This document shows positions 1 to 9,097 of a DNA stretch of 9,893 bases, in pieces. Under the pieces are notes generated by a model. That model searched no databases. It was not told the origin of the DNA and saw only the letters and a list, made by a program, of their open reading frames with translations. Each line of letters starts with the position of its first letter. Position 1 is the first letter of the stretch. The position numbers and the translations under genes are program-made. Origin of the DNA: an uncultured bacterium (GTDB lineage: Bacteria > Verrucomicrobiota > Lentisphaeria > Victivallales > UBA1829); contig URNE01000055.1 of assembly GCA_900549045.1 (NCBI GenBank), forward strand, positions 1 through 9,893, in the 5' to 3' direction.

Positions 1-4
1 CGTC

Positions 5-10
5 TCCTCC
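5..10 (-). promoter_or_regulatory. Ribosome binding site of the next operon gene, which starts just beyond the window
   Basis: On the minus strand GGAGGA lies with only four bases between it and the window edge. A start codon would therefore fall in the first few bases outside. This shows that the operon continues to the left after the flippase. No gene or clear terminator is seen in positions 1-77. Confidence 0.6.
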
Positions 11-77
11 GTGTCCTTACTATACAACTTTTCCGGGTATTTTCAAGCATGGCTGGAATAGAACATAAAGAATTTGC

Positions 78-1619
78 TTACACTCGCTTGAATCTGCCGC
101 GGATTCCGTTCAGCTTCTGAACAAGATAACTTTTGAGTAGCCCCCGTTCGGATGCGTTCATTCCGGCAAAGAAAACCGCCGCGGGAACCGATAGCGCGCA
201 GACCGTTCCGGTCAGCAGAAATTTCCCCCAGCCGATTTCGCCGGAAGAACAGAGCAGCGGAAGCGGAAGAGTCAGCGCAACGACTCCGAAAATCGGCAGA
301 ACGGCTTTTCTGAGATAGAAAAACACCGGAAGACGCACTTGTCCGCGCAGGAACACAATGCGTGCGGCGAACGCCAGGACGTTGAAAGCCGCGCGTGCGA
401 CAAAGATGTAGACCGGAGAGAGGTGAAAAAACAGAATCAGATACGCCGCGGGGAGATTCGCCACAATTATTGCGGCCATGAGAATCTGATATCCCCGGAT
501 TCTGCCCGTCGCCTGCGAAGTCGTCCAGAGCGGTGCGGAGAGCGCGTCGAAAAACATTCCGATGATTTCCCAGCGGCAGAATTCAATCGTGTATTGCGGA
601 ACCTCTTTGAGCCATATCCCGAACACGAACGACGCCGTGCAGAGCAGGGGGAGCGCAAAGAAATAGAGCAGGTAAAACGAGTATTTGGAGGCTCCCGCAA
701 TCAGCTGAAACAGTTCCTTGTATTCCTTTTCCGCATATTTTTTGATAAGGGGCGGATTGAACGCGGTCTGAAACCCTGCGACGAAGTTGAACACTGTTGA
801 ACTCAGTTGCTGGGCGACGCCGACGGCCGAATTGAGCCGGACTCCGCAGAAAACGTTGATCAGAAGGTTCACCGCCTGCTGTCTCAGAATGTTCGCAAAG
901 CTTCCCAGCATGCTCCAGCCGGAGAAGGAGCAGAGCTGAAGAATATCCGCCTTCCGGAACAGCATGGTGAACGAAATCCGCGGAAAAAGTTTCCGGCACC
1001 AGAGACAGAACAGAATCAGTATCAGCACCTGGCCGGCAAAATACAATCCGGAGAAAAGAATCAGTTTATCCGCTTGAATATGGCAGAGCGTGATGACCGC
1101 CGCGAGTTTTGCGACGGCCTCCAGAATGTTCAGAAACGCATAGACTCCCATCTTTTCGTATGCAATCAGCAGCGCAAAGAATGGAACGCGGATAATCTGG
1201 AGCAGAAACACGAAAAGCGAGAACTGGAAAGCCCAGTTCGCCGCCGTCATTCTGACTGCTTCGATATTCAGCACCTTGTTGAGCACCGGAACTCCGATTG
1301 CTTCGGAAAGCGCGCCGAGCGCCGCCGCCAGCAGAACATGAAGCGCCAGAGAACAGCGGAAAATGCGGGAGACGTCACCGTCCTTCCGTCCGATTTCAAA
1401 CGCAATGAAACGCTGGGTCGCGCTCATCATCGAATTGCTCAGAAAGGAGAAGAGGACGACAATGCTTCCGACGATGTTGTAGATTCCGTAATCCTCGACT
1501 CCAAGCACATCCAGCAGGACTCTGGAGGTGTAGAGCGAGATTGCGAGCAGGAATATCATGCGGACGTAGAGAATAACCGTATTCTCCGCAATCCGCTTTG
1601 CATAGTTCGAATCAGGCAT
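78..1619 (-). CDS. Wzx/MATE-type polysaccharide flippase (multidrug/oligosaccharidyl-lipid/polysaccharide exporter family)
   Basis: A 513-residue, very hydrophobic integral membrane protein. About 12-14 membrane segments can be picked out along its length, for example around residues 15-35, 45-65, 125-150, 185-205, 310-335, 380-400, 405-425 and 468-490, and it has a short basic C-terminal tail. The N-terminal block (AKRIAENT, then an Arg-Met helix, SLYTSRVLLDVLG and VEDYGIYNIVG) is typical of Wzx-like polysaccharide biosynthesis proteins, so the ATG at 1619 is preferred although no clear Shine-Dalgarno precedes it. The 16-base gap after fcl suggests translational coupling. By family knowledge such proteins flip undecaprenyl-linked repeat units across the inner membrane. 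The substrate here is inferred to contain fucose and/or GalNAcA from the neighbouring genes. Family-level assignment is firm; a role in exporting a different lipid-linked glycan cannot be excluded. Confidence 0.88.
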   Translation of the reverse strand: MPDSNYAKRIAENTVILYVRMIFLLAISLYTSRVLLDVLGVEDYGIYNIVGSIVVLFSFLSNSMMSATQRFIAFEIGRKDGDVSRIFRCSLALHVLLAAALGALSEAIGVPVLNKVLNIEAVRMTAANWAFQFSLFVFLLQIIRVPFFALLIAYEKMGVYAFLNILEAVAKLAAVITLCHIQADKLILFSGLYFAGQVLILILFCLWCRKLFPRISFTMLFRKADILQLCSFSGWSMLGSFANILRQQAVNLLINVFCGVRLNSAVGVAQQLSSTVFNFVAGFQTAFNPPLIKKYAEKEYKELFQLIAGASKYSFYLLYFFALPLLCTASFVFGIWLKEVPQYTIEFCRWEIIGMFFDALSAPLWTTSQATGRIRGYQILMAAIIVANLPAAYLILFFHLSPVYIFVARAAFNVLAFAARIVFLRGQVRLPVFFYLRKAVLPIFGVVALTLPLPLLCSSGEIGWGKFLLTGTVCALSVPAAVFFAGMNASERGLLKSYLVQKLNGIRGRFKRV

Positions 1620-1635
1620 GTTCAGAGAAGGAGAG

Positions 1636-2589
1636 TCAGTTGTGATGAAGTTTTCCTGCTCCGGCTCCGGAAGCGAACTCTTTCACGGTCCGTTCGATTC
1701 CTTCGTCAAGCGTGATTTGCGGTTTCCAGCCGAGCGAGCGGGCTTTCGAGGAATCCATCAGCTTGCGGTACATGCCGTCCGGTTTGGTCGAATCCCATTT
1801 GAGCTCGCCCTTGAAGCCGGCTGCTTTTGCGATTTTTTCCGCAAGTTCACGGATCGTGATGTCCGAGCCGTAGCCGATGTTGATGACCTCCGGTTCGCTC
1901 CGGTTTTGCATGAAATAGTAGACCGCATTCGCCACATCGTCCACGTGCAGAAACTCGCGCAGCGGCTTGCCGGTTCCCCAGAGGACTTCTTCCGGACGGT
2001 TTTCGCGCGCGGCTTCCACGAATCGGCGGACGAAGGTCGGGAAGACGTGTCCATTCACCAGATCATAGGTGTCGTTTGTGCCGTAAAGGTTGCAGGGCAT
2101 CAGACTGACGGTCGGCCAGCCGTACTGTTTCGAGAGGTAGAGACAGAGTTTGTAGCCGGAAATCTTGGCGAGCGCGTATCCTTCATTGGTCGGTTCCAGC
2201 GGACCGGTGAGCAGGTATTCCTCCTTGATCGGCTGCGGCGCCTGGCAGGGATAGATGCAGCTTGATCCGAGGAAACAGAATTTCTTCACGCCGTTCAGAT
2301 AGCTCTGCATGATGACGTTGTTCTGAATTTCGAGGTTTTCGAGCAGGAACTCCGCGCAGTGCAGTTTGTTCGCCATGATTCCGCCGACTTTTGCCCCGGC
2401 GAGAATGACGTATTCCGGTTTTTCTCTCTCAAAAAATTCCTTCACCGCCGCCTGGTTGCGGAGGTCGAGTTCCGCATGGGTGCGCTTGAGAATGTTGGTG
2501 TATCCCTCTTTTTCAAATTTGCGGACGCAGGCGCTGCCGACCATTCCGCGGTGACCGCAGATGAAGATCTTTGCGTTTCTGTCAATCAT
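1636..2589 (-). CDS. fcl: GDP-L-fucose synthase (GDP-4-keto-6-deoxy-D-mannose 3,5-epimerase/4-reductase)
   Basis: A cytosolic NADPH-dependent short-chain dehydrogenase of 317 residues, the usual length. It epimerises and reduces the Gmd product to GDP-L-fucose. The cofactor loop GHRGMVG lies at residues 12-18. The FLGSSCIYP block supplies Ser109 and Cys111, and NEGYALAKISG gives Tyr138 and Lys142. His181 follows in GHVFP. These match the catalytic Ser107, Cys109, Tyr136, Lys140 and His179 of the E. coli enzyme with a constant offset of two. The blocks LEPTNEGYA and EFLHVDDVA are also family hallmarks. The gene starts 14 bases after gmd, with a GGAGAAG ribosome binding site in the gap, so the two steps of the pathway are co-translated. 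No key residue is missing. WcaG is a synonym. Confidence 0.97.
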   Translation of the reverse strand: MIDRNAKIFICGHRGMVGSACVRKFEKEGYTNILKRTHAELDLRNQAAVKEFFEREKPEYVILAGAKVGGIMANKLHCAEFLLENLEIQNNVIMQSYLNGVKKFCFLGSSCIYPCQAPQPIKEEYLLTGPLEPTNEGYALAKISGYKLCLYLSKQYGWPTVSLMPCNLYGTNDTYDLVNGHVFPTFVRRFVEAARENRPEEVLWGTGKPLREFLHVDDVANAVYYFMQNRSEPEVINIGYGSDITIRELAEKIAKAAGFKGELKWDSTKPDGMYRKLMDSSKARSLGWKPQITLDEGIERTVKEFASGAGAGKLHHN

Positions 2590-2603
2590 TTTTCTTCTCC
2601 GTA

Positions 2604-3656
2604 TTAGAAACCGACTTCGTAGCCGGGCTTGTCAAGAAGACGGAGATCGCCTTCGATCATGATTTTGACCAGCTCTTCGAATTTGACTTCCGGAACCCAG
2701 CCGAGCTGTTTCTTCGCTTTTGCGGGGTCGCCGAGAAGCTGTTCGACTTCCGCCGGACGGAAATAGCGCGGGTCGATGCGCATGACGGCCTTGCCGGTCT
2801 TCGTGTCGATTCCGACTTCGTCAACGCCTTTGTCTTTCCATTCGATCGGGTGACCGACATGCTCGAAAGTCTTTTCGATGAATTCGCGGACCGTGTGCAT
2901 TTCTCCGGTGGCGACGACATAGTCGTCGGGCTGGTCCTGCTGGAGCATCATCCACATCATCTTGACATAGTCTTTCGCGTATCCCCAGTCGCGGCGGGCG
3001 TCGATGTTGCCCATGTAGAAGCAGTCCTGAAGACCGCGCACGATTCTTGCCGCGGCCATGGTGATTTTCCGGGTGACGAATGTTTCGCCGCGGCGCGGGG
3101 ATTCATGGTTGAAGAGAATGCCGTTCGAGGCGTGGAGTCCGTAGGCTTCGCGGTAGTTTTTGGTGATCCAGAAGCCGTAGAGTTTGGCGACGGCGTAGGG
3201 ACTGCGCGGGTAGAACGGGGTCGTTTCGCGCTGGGGGACCTCCTGTACAAGCCCGAAGAGTTCGGAGGTGGAGGCCTGGTAGAAACGGGCGTTGATTTCG
3301 GTTTCGCGGACGGCGTCGAGAAGGCGGAGCACGCCGAGGGCGTCCGCATCGGCGGAATATTCCGGAACATCGAAAGAGACACGGACATGGCTCTGGGCGC
3401 CGAGATTGTAGATCTCTTCCGGGGCAATCTTTTCGATCAGTCGGTTGAGATTGCTGGAATCTGTCAGATCTCCGTAGTGGAGAAAGAGACGGACGCCTTC
3501 CAGATGGGGATCCTTGTACAGATGGTCGATTCGTCCCGTGTTGAACGTGCTGGCGCGGCGCATGATGCCGTGAACCTCGTAGCCTTTATCCAGCAGCAGT
3601 TCCGTCAGATACGAACCGTCCTGACCTGTAATTCCGGTGATGAGAGCCTTTTTCAT
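2604..3656 (-). CDS. gmd: GDP-mannose 4,6-dehydratase
   Basis: Converts GDP-D-mannose to GDP-4-keto-6-deoxy-D-mannose, the first committed step to GDP-L-fucose and also the entry to GDP-rhamnose, perosamine and colitose. The protein is 350 residues, normal for the family. The N-terminal GITGQDGSYL gives the NADP-binding glycines Gly8, Gly11 and Gly14. ASTSELFG supplies Thr130 and Glu132, and RSPYAVAK supplies Tyr154 and Lys158, the expected catalytic set. The FNHESPRRG and DWGYAKDY blocks are diagnostic. The frame stays open upstream to 3899, but the added 81 residues are low-complexity and overlap the preceding gene. The ATG at 3656 begins directly with MKKALITG and has an AAAGGA ribosome binding site 8 bases upstream. 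The fcl partner follows immediately, so GDP-L-fucose is the likely end product. Confidence 0.97.
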   Translation of the reverse strand: MKKALITGITGQDGSYLTELLLDKGYEVHGIMRRASTFNTGRIDHLYKDPHLEGVRLFLHYGDLTDSSNLNRLIEKIAPEEIYNLGAQSHVRVSFDVPEYSADADALGVLRLLDAVRETEINARFYQASTSELFGLVQEVPQRETTPFYPRSPYAVAKLYGFWITKNYREAYGLHASNGILFNHESPRRGETFVTRKITMAAARIVRGLQDCFYMGNIDARRDWGYAKDYVKMMWMMLQQDQPDDYVVATGEMHTVREFIEKTFEHVGHPIEWKDKGVDEVGIDTKTGKAVMRIDPRYFRPAEVEQLLGDPAKAKKQLGWVPEVKFEELVKIMIEGDLRLLDKPGYEVGF

Positions 3657-3670
3657 TCCTTGTGTCCTTT
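3657..3670 (-). promoter_or_regulatory. Ribosome binding site of gmd
   Basis: On the minus strand AAAGGA (3665-3670) lies 8 bases before the ATG at 3656. A second AAGGA directly abuts the ATG and is too close to act. This decides the gmd start against the upstream in-frame extension reaching 3899. Confidence 0.75.
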
Positions 3671-3681
3671 CGGTATTGAAA

Positions 3682-3706
3682 ACCGTCAGAGACAATCCCC
3701 GACGGT
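3682..3706 (-). terminator. Possible attenuator/terminator hairpin before gmd
   Basis: In the 55-base gap between the kinase/nucleotidyltransferase gene and gmd, the minus strand reads ACCGTC, a 13-base loop, then GACGGT. This is a perfect 6-bp stem, which can extend past one C:T mismatch by A:T pairs. It is followed by only four T residues (TTTTC). As an intrinsic terminator it is weak, because of the long loop and short T-run. It could be partial attenuation inside the operon, an mRNA processing or stability stem, or chance. The same stem on the plus strand is followed by GTTTTT, but no plus-strand gene is seen. Confidence 0.35.
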
Positions 3707-3711
3707 GTTTT

Positions 3712-4863
3712 TCAGGAAATGTTCCGGCATGGCTGAACCTTGATGGCGTTCGGAATCTCCCCGTCGGAAACGAGAATGAGATATCCTCCGCCTCCGCAGC
3801 CGGTGAGTTTCCAGCCGTACGCCCCGGAGCGGTATCGTCCCACCGCTTCGGAGACGTCTGCCGTGAGCATGTTCGGATACATTTCAAGCTGGGCTTCAAA
3901 ACAGGTGCGTGTCGCTTCGCCCCAGCCTTTGGCGTCGCCGTTCAGCATCGCCTGCCAGCAGCGCTCCGTCGCATCCGCGAGTTTCTTCGCGCTCACCGGA
4001 TTGACGCTGGTGTTCGCAAGCACGTCGTAGTCGCGCTGACGCTGGGGGAGGGCAACCAGCCAGAGCTTGTCCGCGATAAAATTCAAAACGGCGTCATCGG
4101 TGACCGATTCAATCGAAACCGGCCAGTATCCGTTGTCGTAATTGAGCTTGTTGAGTCCGGGAAGCAGAAGCCCGAGCTGGTCCTGAGAGCCGCTGACCGC
4201 CTTGGTTCCCGGCGGATTTTCCACGCAGAACAGGAGACGCGCGAGCTGCTCCCGGTCGCCGACCGGGAACTGTGTCTGCCAGAGGTCAATTGCTTTCTTG
4301 CGCGAACTCGTCGCCATGCCCGCCCGGTCGTTGAATTCAACGGTCGGTTCAATCGACATAACGACGACGGAGCCCGGACAGAGCGAGTTGACCGCCGGCT
4401 GATCGAGCCATCCGCCGCAGAGTTCGACGCGGTACGGAATGCGGCATTCCTGGCGCAGCGACGTCGTGGAGCGCGCGGGAAGTCCCGCCGACGGCAGACG
4501 TTTGCTGACCATCAGTTCGATTCCGAGTTCTTTGCAGAGCTTCTCCTTCGACGGCGTGTAACCGTCCGTGTTTACGAAAAAAATATCCGGTTTCAACTCC
4601 CGGAGTTCCTTTTCAAAGTCAAGCAGTCCGCTCCCGGAGCTGATCCACGCGTCCTTGACGCAGCGAAGCGCCTTGACCATATAGAGCCGTTCCGCATTGG
4701 AGTTGATCGTCCTGCGCCCTTTCAGCTCATAGATCGTCTGGTCGGACCCGAGGCCGACGTAGAGCTCTCCATGGGATGCGGCTTCTTCAAAGAAGGCCAC
4801 GTGTCCGGAATGCAGCATGTCGTAGCATCCCGAGACAAACACTTTTTTTTTCTTTGACGTCAT
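3712..4863 (-). CDS. Fused nucleotidyltransferase (TagD/HldE-C-like) and GHMP sugar kinase; probable kinase/NDP-sugar pyrophosphorylase
   Basis: A 383-residue, apparently cytosolic two-domain enzyme. Residues 1-140 form a cytidylyltransferase-like domain: VFVSGCYDMLHSGH carries the nucleotide-binding HxGH (His18-His21), a GLGSD strand lies at 37-41, and the domain closes with the RSTTSLR signature at 131-137. Residues 141-383 look like a GHMP kinase: RIPYRVELCGGWLDQP (141-156) is motif 1, GMATSS (182-187) may be a degenerate phosphate loop, GSQDQLG (225-231) places Asp228 where galactokinase-type enzymes have the catalytic base, and KLTGCGGGGYL (352-361) is motif 3. The natural inference is that the kinase makes a sugar-1-phosphate and the first domain transfers CMP or another nucleotide to it, as in Fkp or HldE, but with a different domain pairing. 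The sugar and nucleotide are unknown. The kinase is short, with about 30 residues between motifs 1 and 2. An AAAGGG ribosome binding site precedes the ATG. Confidence 0.8.
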   Translation of the reverse strand: MTSKKKKVFVSGCYDMLHSGHVAFFEEAASHGELYVGLGSDQTIYELKGRRTINSNAERLYMVKALRCVKDAWISSGSGLLDFEKELRELKPDIFFVNTDGYTPSKEKLCKELGIELMVSKRLPSAGLPARSTTSLRQECRIPYRVELCGGWLDQPAVNSLCPGSVVVMSIEPTVEFNDRAGMATSSRKKAIDLWQTQFPVGDREQLARLLFCVENPPGTKAVSGSQDQLGLLLPGLNKLNYDNGYWPVSIESVTDDAVLNFIADKLWLVALPQRQRDYDVLANTSVNPVSAKKLADATERCWQAMLNGDAKGWGEATRTCFEAQLEMYPNMLTADVSEAVGRYRSGAYGWKLTGCGGGGYLILVSDGEIPNAIKVQPCRNIS

Positions 4864-4907
4864 TGTGTCACCCTTTTTCGTCCCTTTTGTTTTTTATTTC
4901 AACTTTT

Positions 4908-5894
4908 TTATTTTAAATTCGACCAGTACCAGGCGGCGGCTCGTTTGAGTCCCTCCCGGACACTGTATTCGGGCGTGTAGCCCAGTAGCTTTTCCGCTTT
5001 CCCGGTGTCCGCCAGACTGTGCGGAACGTCTCCGGGACGTTCCGCGCTGTAGACCGGTTCGATCAATGAAATTTCCGGATCGAACGCGGAAAGCTCCTCG
5101 CGCAAATATGCAAAGAGTTCATTGAGCGAAGTCCGTTCGCCGAACGCGACATTGTAGACCTGATTGAGCGCTTCCGGGTTCTCCGCGAGAAGCGCAAGTT
5201 CATGGACCTGAACGACGTTTTCAACAAAGGTGAAGTCGCGGCTGAACGATCCGTCGCCGTTGATGACGGGGCGCTCATGGCGCATCAGGCATTGCATGAA
5301 TTTCGGAATGACCGCCGCATATGCTCCGGCCGGATCCTGGCGGCGTCCGAAAACATTGAAAAAGCGCAGTCCGACGGTGTCGATTCCGTACAGCTCGTGG
5401 AAGTTTTCCGCGAACAGCTCATCCGCGTATTTCGTGATTGCATATGGGCTGAGCGGTTTCCCGATGGCGTCCTCCGTTTTCGGAAGAACAGGGCTGTTGC
5501 CGTAAACCGAGCTGCTGGAAGCGTAGACGAAACGGCGGATTTTCGCTTCCTGCGCGGCGTAAAGCATGTTCACAAAACCGAGAATGTTGACGGCCGTGCT
5601 GGTCATGGGATCCTTGACGGACCGCGGAACACTGCCGAGCGCGGCTTCGTGCAGGACGCAGTCGACGTCGCGGACCGCTTCCCTGCAGATTTCCAGGTCG
5701 CGGATGTCGCCTTCGATGAGACGGAAGTTCGGATTCTGTTCAAACGGACGCAGATTTTCCCGTTTCCCGGTGGAAAAGTTGTCGAGAACCGTCACTTTGT
5801 TGTTCTGCCCTAGCAGTTTTTCCGCGAGGTTGGAGCCGATGAATCCCGCGCCGCCGGTGATCAGAATCCGTGAATTTTCAATGTGGCGTTTCAT
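4908..5894 (-). CDS. tviC: UDP-N-acetylglucosamine 4-epimerase (TviC/WbpP type)
   Basis: A cytosolic extended SDR of 328 residues that interconverts UDP-GlcNAc and UDP-GalNAc or, depending on gene order in the pathway, the matching uronic acids. GGAGFIG (14-20) binds NAD. The active-site blocks are YASSSSVYG (124-132) and SPYAITKYADE, with Tyr151 and Lys155. The run RFFNVFGRRQDPAGAYAAVIPKFM and the later INGDGSFSRDF are close to what is known for WbpP of Pseudomonas O6 and TviC of the Vi antigen, rather than for GalE. It starts one base after the dehydrogenase stop, with a GGGGAGG ribosome binding site inside that gene's end. The pairing with a TviB/WbpO dehydrogenase strongly supports UDP-GalNAcA synthesis. 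Subfamily membership is seen; exact substrate is inferred. Confidence 0.92.
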   Translation of the reverse strand: MKRHIENSRILITGGAGFIGSNLAEKLLGQNNKVTVLDNFSTGKRENLRPFEQNPNFRLIEGDIRDLEICREAVRDVDCVLHEAALGSVPRSVKDPMTSTAVNILGFVNMLYAAQEAKIRRFVYASSSSVYGNSPVLPKTEDAIGKPLSPYAITKYADELFAENFHELYGIDTVGLRFFNVFGRRQDPAGAYAAVIPKFMQCLMRHERPVINGDGSFSRDFTFVENVVQVHELALLAENPEALNQVYNVAFGERTSLNELFAYLREELSAFDPEISLIEPVYSAERPGDVPHSLADTGKAEKLLGYTPEYSVREGLKRAAAWYWSNLK

Positions 5895-5895
5895 T

Positions 5896-7181
<1,286 letters not shown>

Positions 7182-7185
<4 letters not shown>

Positions 7186-9095
7186 GAGATTTTCTCCTCA
7201 TCCGTCTGCTCTGAGTTTTCCGCGGAAGCCGGCTTCAGACAGCACTGAAACTCTTCCACGGAGACGCCGCTGCGCTTGCTGAAATCCATAAGTTTTTTGC
7301 GCTTTTCGTCGGAGATAAGACGCAGCGCAATGACAATTTCATCGAAGTTGTATTTTTCTTTCAGCTTCGCCAGGTCGCGGGTTGTCCCGAGAACGTTGAG
7401 ACCGTAAACGTTGAGGCCGCGGAGCGATGGATTGTCGTCGATGATGCCGATGATTTTCCGGTTGACCGGTTCGTTCGCCACACAAGTCTGCGAGAGCAGA
7501 AACATGCGGCAGTAAAGTCCTCCGCCGTAGATGACGGTGCGGGTCAGCTTCTCCTTTCCGACGATTTCCTCCAGACTGCGGAAACTGTAGCTTTCCATGT
7601 AGTGAATGATGAAGCGCTCCATGAAGATGAATGAGATCCCCATGAAGATGTATGCCGTGTAGAATTCGCGCATCAGGGAGATCTGGTCGCGGTTGACTCC
7701 GAAATTCCAAAGGATGAATCCCAGCGCAATTGCGAGGACGACCACTGCGGCGAAGAAGAGCATGAGCAGCAGTTTGTAATAGCTTTTGATGCCTGCGCGG
7801 AGCCAGTAGGTGCGGTAGACGCCGGAGAAAGCGAGAATCAGCGGGAACGGCGCAATGTAGCAGAGCGCCTGCTGGAGCGAATAGGGTGAAACGAGGATGT
7901 TCCGTTGAAAGACAATGGATGCGATCAGGTATGCCGCGGTAAGCAGAGTGCAGTCGATGATCGGATGCACCGCCGACAGCAGGAAGCTGCGGTGCGGAAA
8001 TTTGACCCCGTTTGCAATCAATTCCGCCGTATCGTAGAATTCGATTGTGGCGAAGCGGATGACGATGAACAGAATCACCAGCAGAACCGCGAAACTCAGG
8101 GTCTGCATGAGGTTGCTTACCAGCGCCGCCGCAATCGCGCCCGTGACGAGGAGAGTGGCGAGGGCGTAAAGCAGATAGGCGGTTTTCCGCGGATTCTGCA
8201 TCTGTTCCTGAATGCGGTGATGCAGATGGTCGTGGTCGCCGATCATGATGCCGACTCCGGGTTCTTTTTTGATGTATTTCCGGTAGAGGCGGCGCAGAAT
8301 GGCAAGGAAAACGTCAAAAATGGGAATGCCCATTGCGAGCAGCGGAACGAGCAGCGTCGTAACGGTCATTGCCTTTGTCGACTCCGCCATGCTGAAGTAG
8401 GCGAAGAACAGTCCGATGAACAGGCTTCCCGTATCTCCCATGAAAATGGAGGCGGGCGAGAAGTTGAATTTGAGAAATCCGAGACATGCTCCGCAGAAGA
8501 TGAGCATGAGAACCAGCAGATTCGCTTCGGTTCCGGAGATCAGAAACCAGACCGCCAGCGCGAATGCCGCGATGGAGGCGAGGCCCGCCGCAATGCCGTC
8601 CATGCCGTCAATAAGGTTGAATGCGTTGATTACGCCGCAAGCCCAGACGATCGTCAGCGGAAGCGAGATGTAGATTGGAAGTTCGAATTTGAGCAGATGG
8701 CTGATTCCCGCATTGGTGAAAAACAGATAGCTTGCGACGATGATCTGCACACAAAGTTTGAGCAGGCTGGGCAGTTCGATTTTGTCGTCGATCACTCCGA
8801 GGATGAACATGACAAGAATCGGCGGTCCCAGCTGAAGCAGAATAGGGTCTTTTCCGGCGTCCGCCGTCTGCAGATAATAGAGCGCGGCAATCGCGGTGAA
8901 CGAAAGGATGATGGCAATGCCGCCGCCGCGCGGGACCGCGTGCGCATGCTGGTGCCTTCCATGCGGGACATCGACCATTCCGAACATCGGAAGAACCCAG
9001 ATGCAGAGTTTTGTCAGCACCAGCGAGAGCGCGCCGGCCGCGAGCATGTAGCTGATGCCGGAAAGAAAGGTCATGAAAATCTGATCCTGAAACAT
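7182..9095 (-). CDS. WecA/TagO-like polyprenyl-phosphate sugar-1-phosphate transferase fused to a WbpM-N-like membrane/Rossmann domain
   Basis: A 637-residue membrane protein with two parts. Residues 1-340 are a MraY/WecA-family transferase: HGRHQHAHAVPRGGG (45-59), the Asp pair in GVIDDK (Asp103, Asp104), NAFNLIDGMDG (157-167), FMGDTGS (218-224) and the GDHDHLHHR loop (286-294). Such enzymes move HexNAc-1-phosphate from UDP-sugar to undecaprenyl phosphate and start the repeat unit. Residues 341-500 add about four to five further membrane helices. Residues 518-620 form a Rossmann-like domain (VIYGGGLYC, then IIGIIDDNP) resembling the N-terminal half of WbpM/CapD-type dehydratases. The catalytic SDR domain with its YxxxK is absent, and the usual third glycine of the dinucleotide loop is Cys529. 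The start has GAGG 7-8 bases upstream, and only 2 bases separate it from the NusG-like gene. The first half is certain; the role of the second is unknown. Confidence 0.9.
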
Positions 9096-9097
9096 AA

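Noticed and set aside
1..50. Open frame starting at an ATG at 50 on the minus strand and running off the window
   Set aside because: It has no ribosome binding site, and the strong GGAGGA at 5-10 points to a start just outside the window instead.
3712..3790. Frameshift or truncation at the C-terminus of the fusion protein
   Set aside because: Motif 3 (KLTGCGGGGYL) is complete and the protein ends about 20 residues later, which is plausible for a GHMP kinase C-terminus. No continuation was recognised in another frame.
3657..3899. In-frame 81-codon upstream extension of gmd
   Set aside because: The added residues do not resemble the family, the extension overlaps the preceding gene, and the ATG at 3656 has a good ribosome binding site and gives the normal N-terminus.
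2571..4857. Long plus-strand open frames (about 390 and 406 codons) opposite gmd and the fusion gene
   Set aside because: They lie antisense to well-recognised enzymes, have no recognisable domains, and are explained by the codon bias of the minus-strand genes. The same applies to the other plus-strand frames at 339-1715, 1618-2265, 5202-6063 and 7905-9101.
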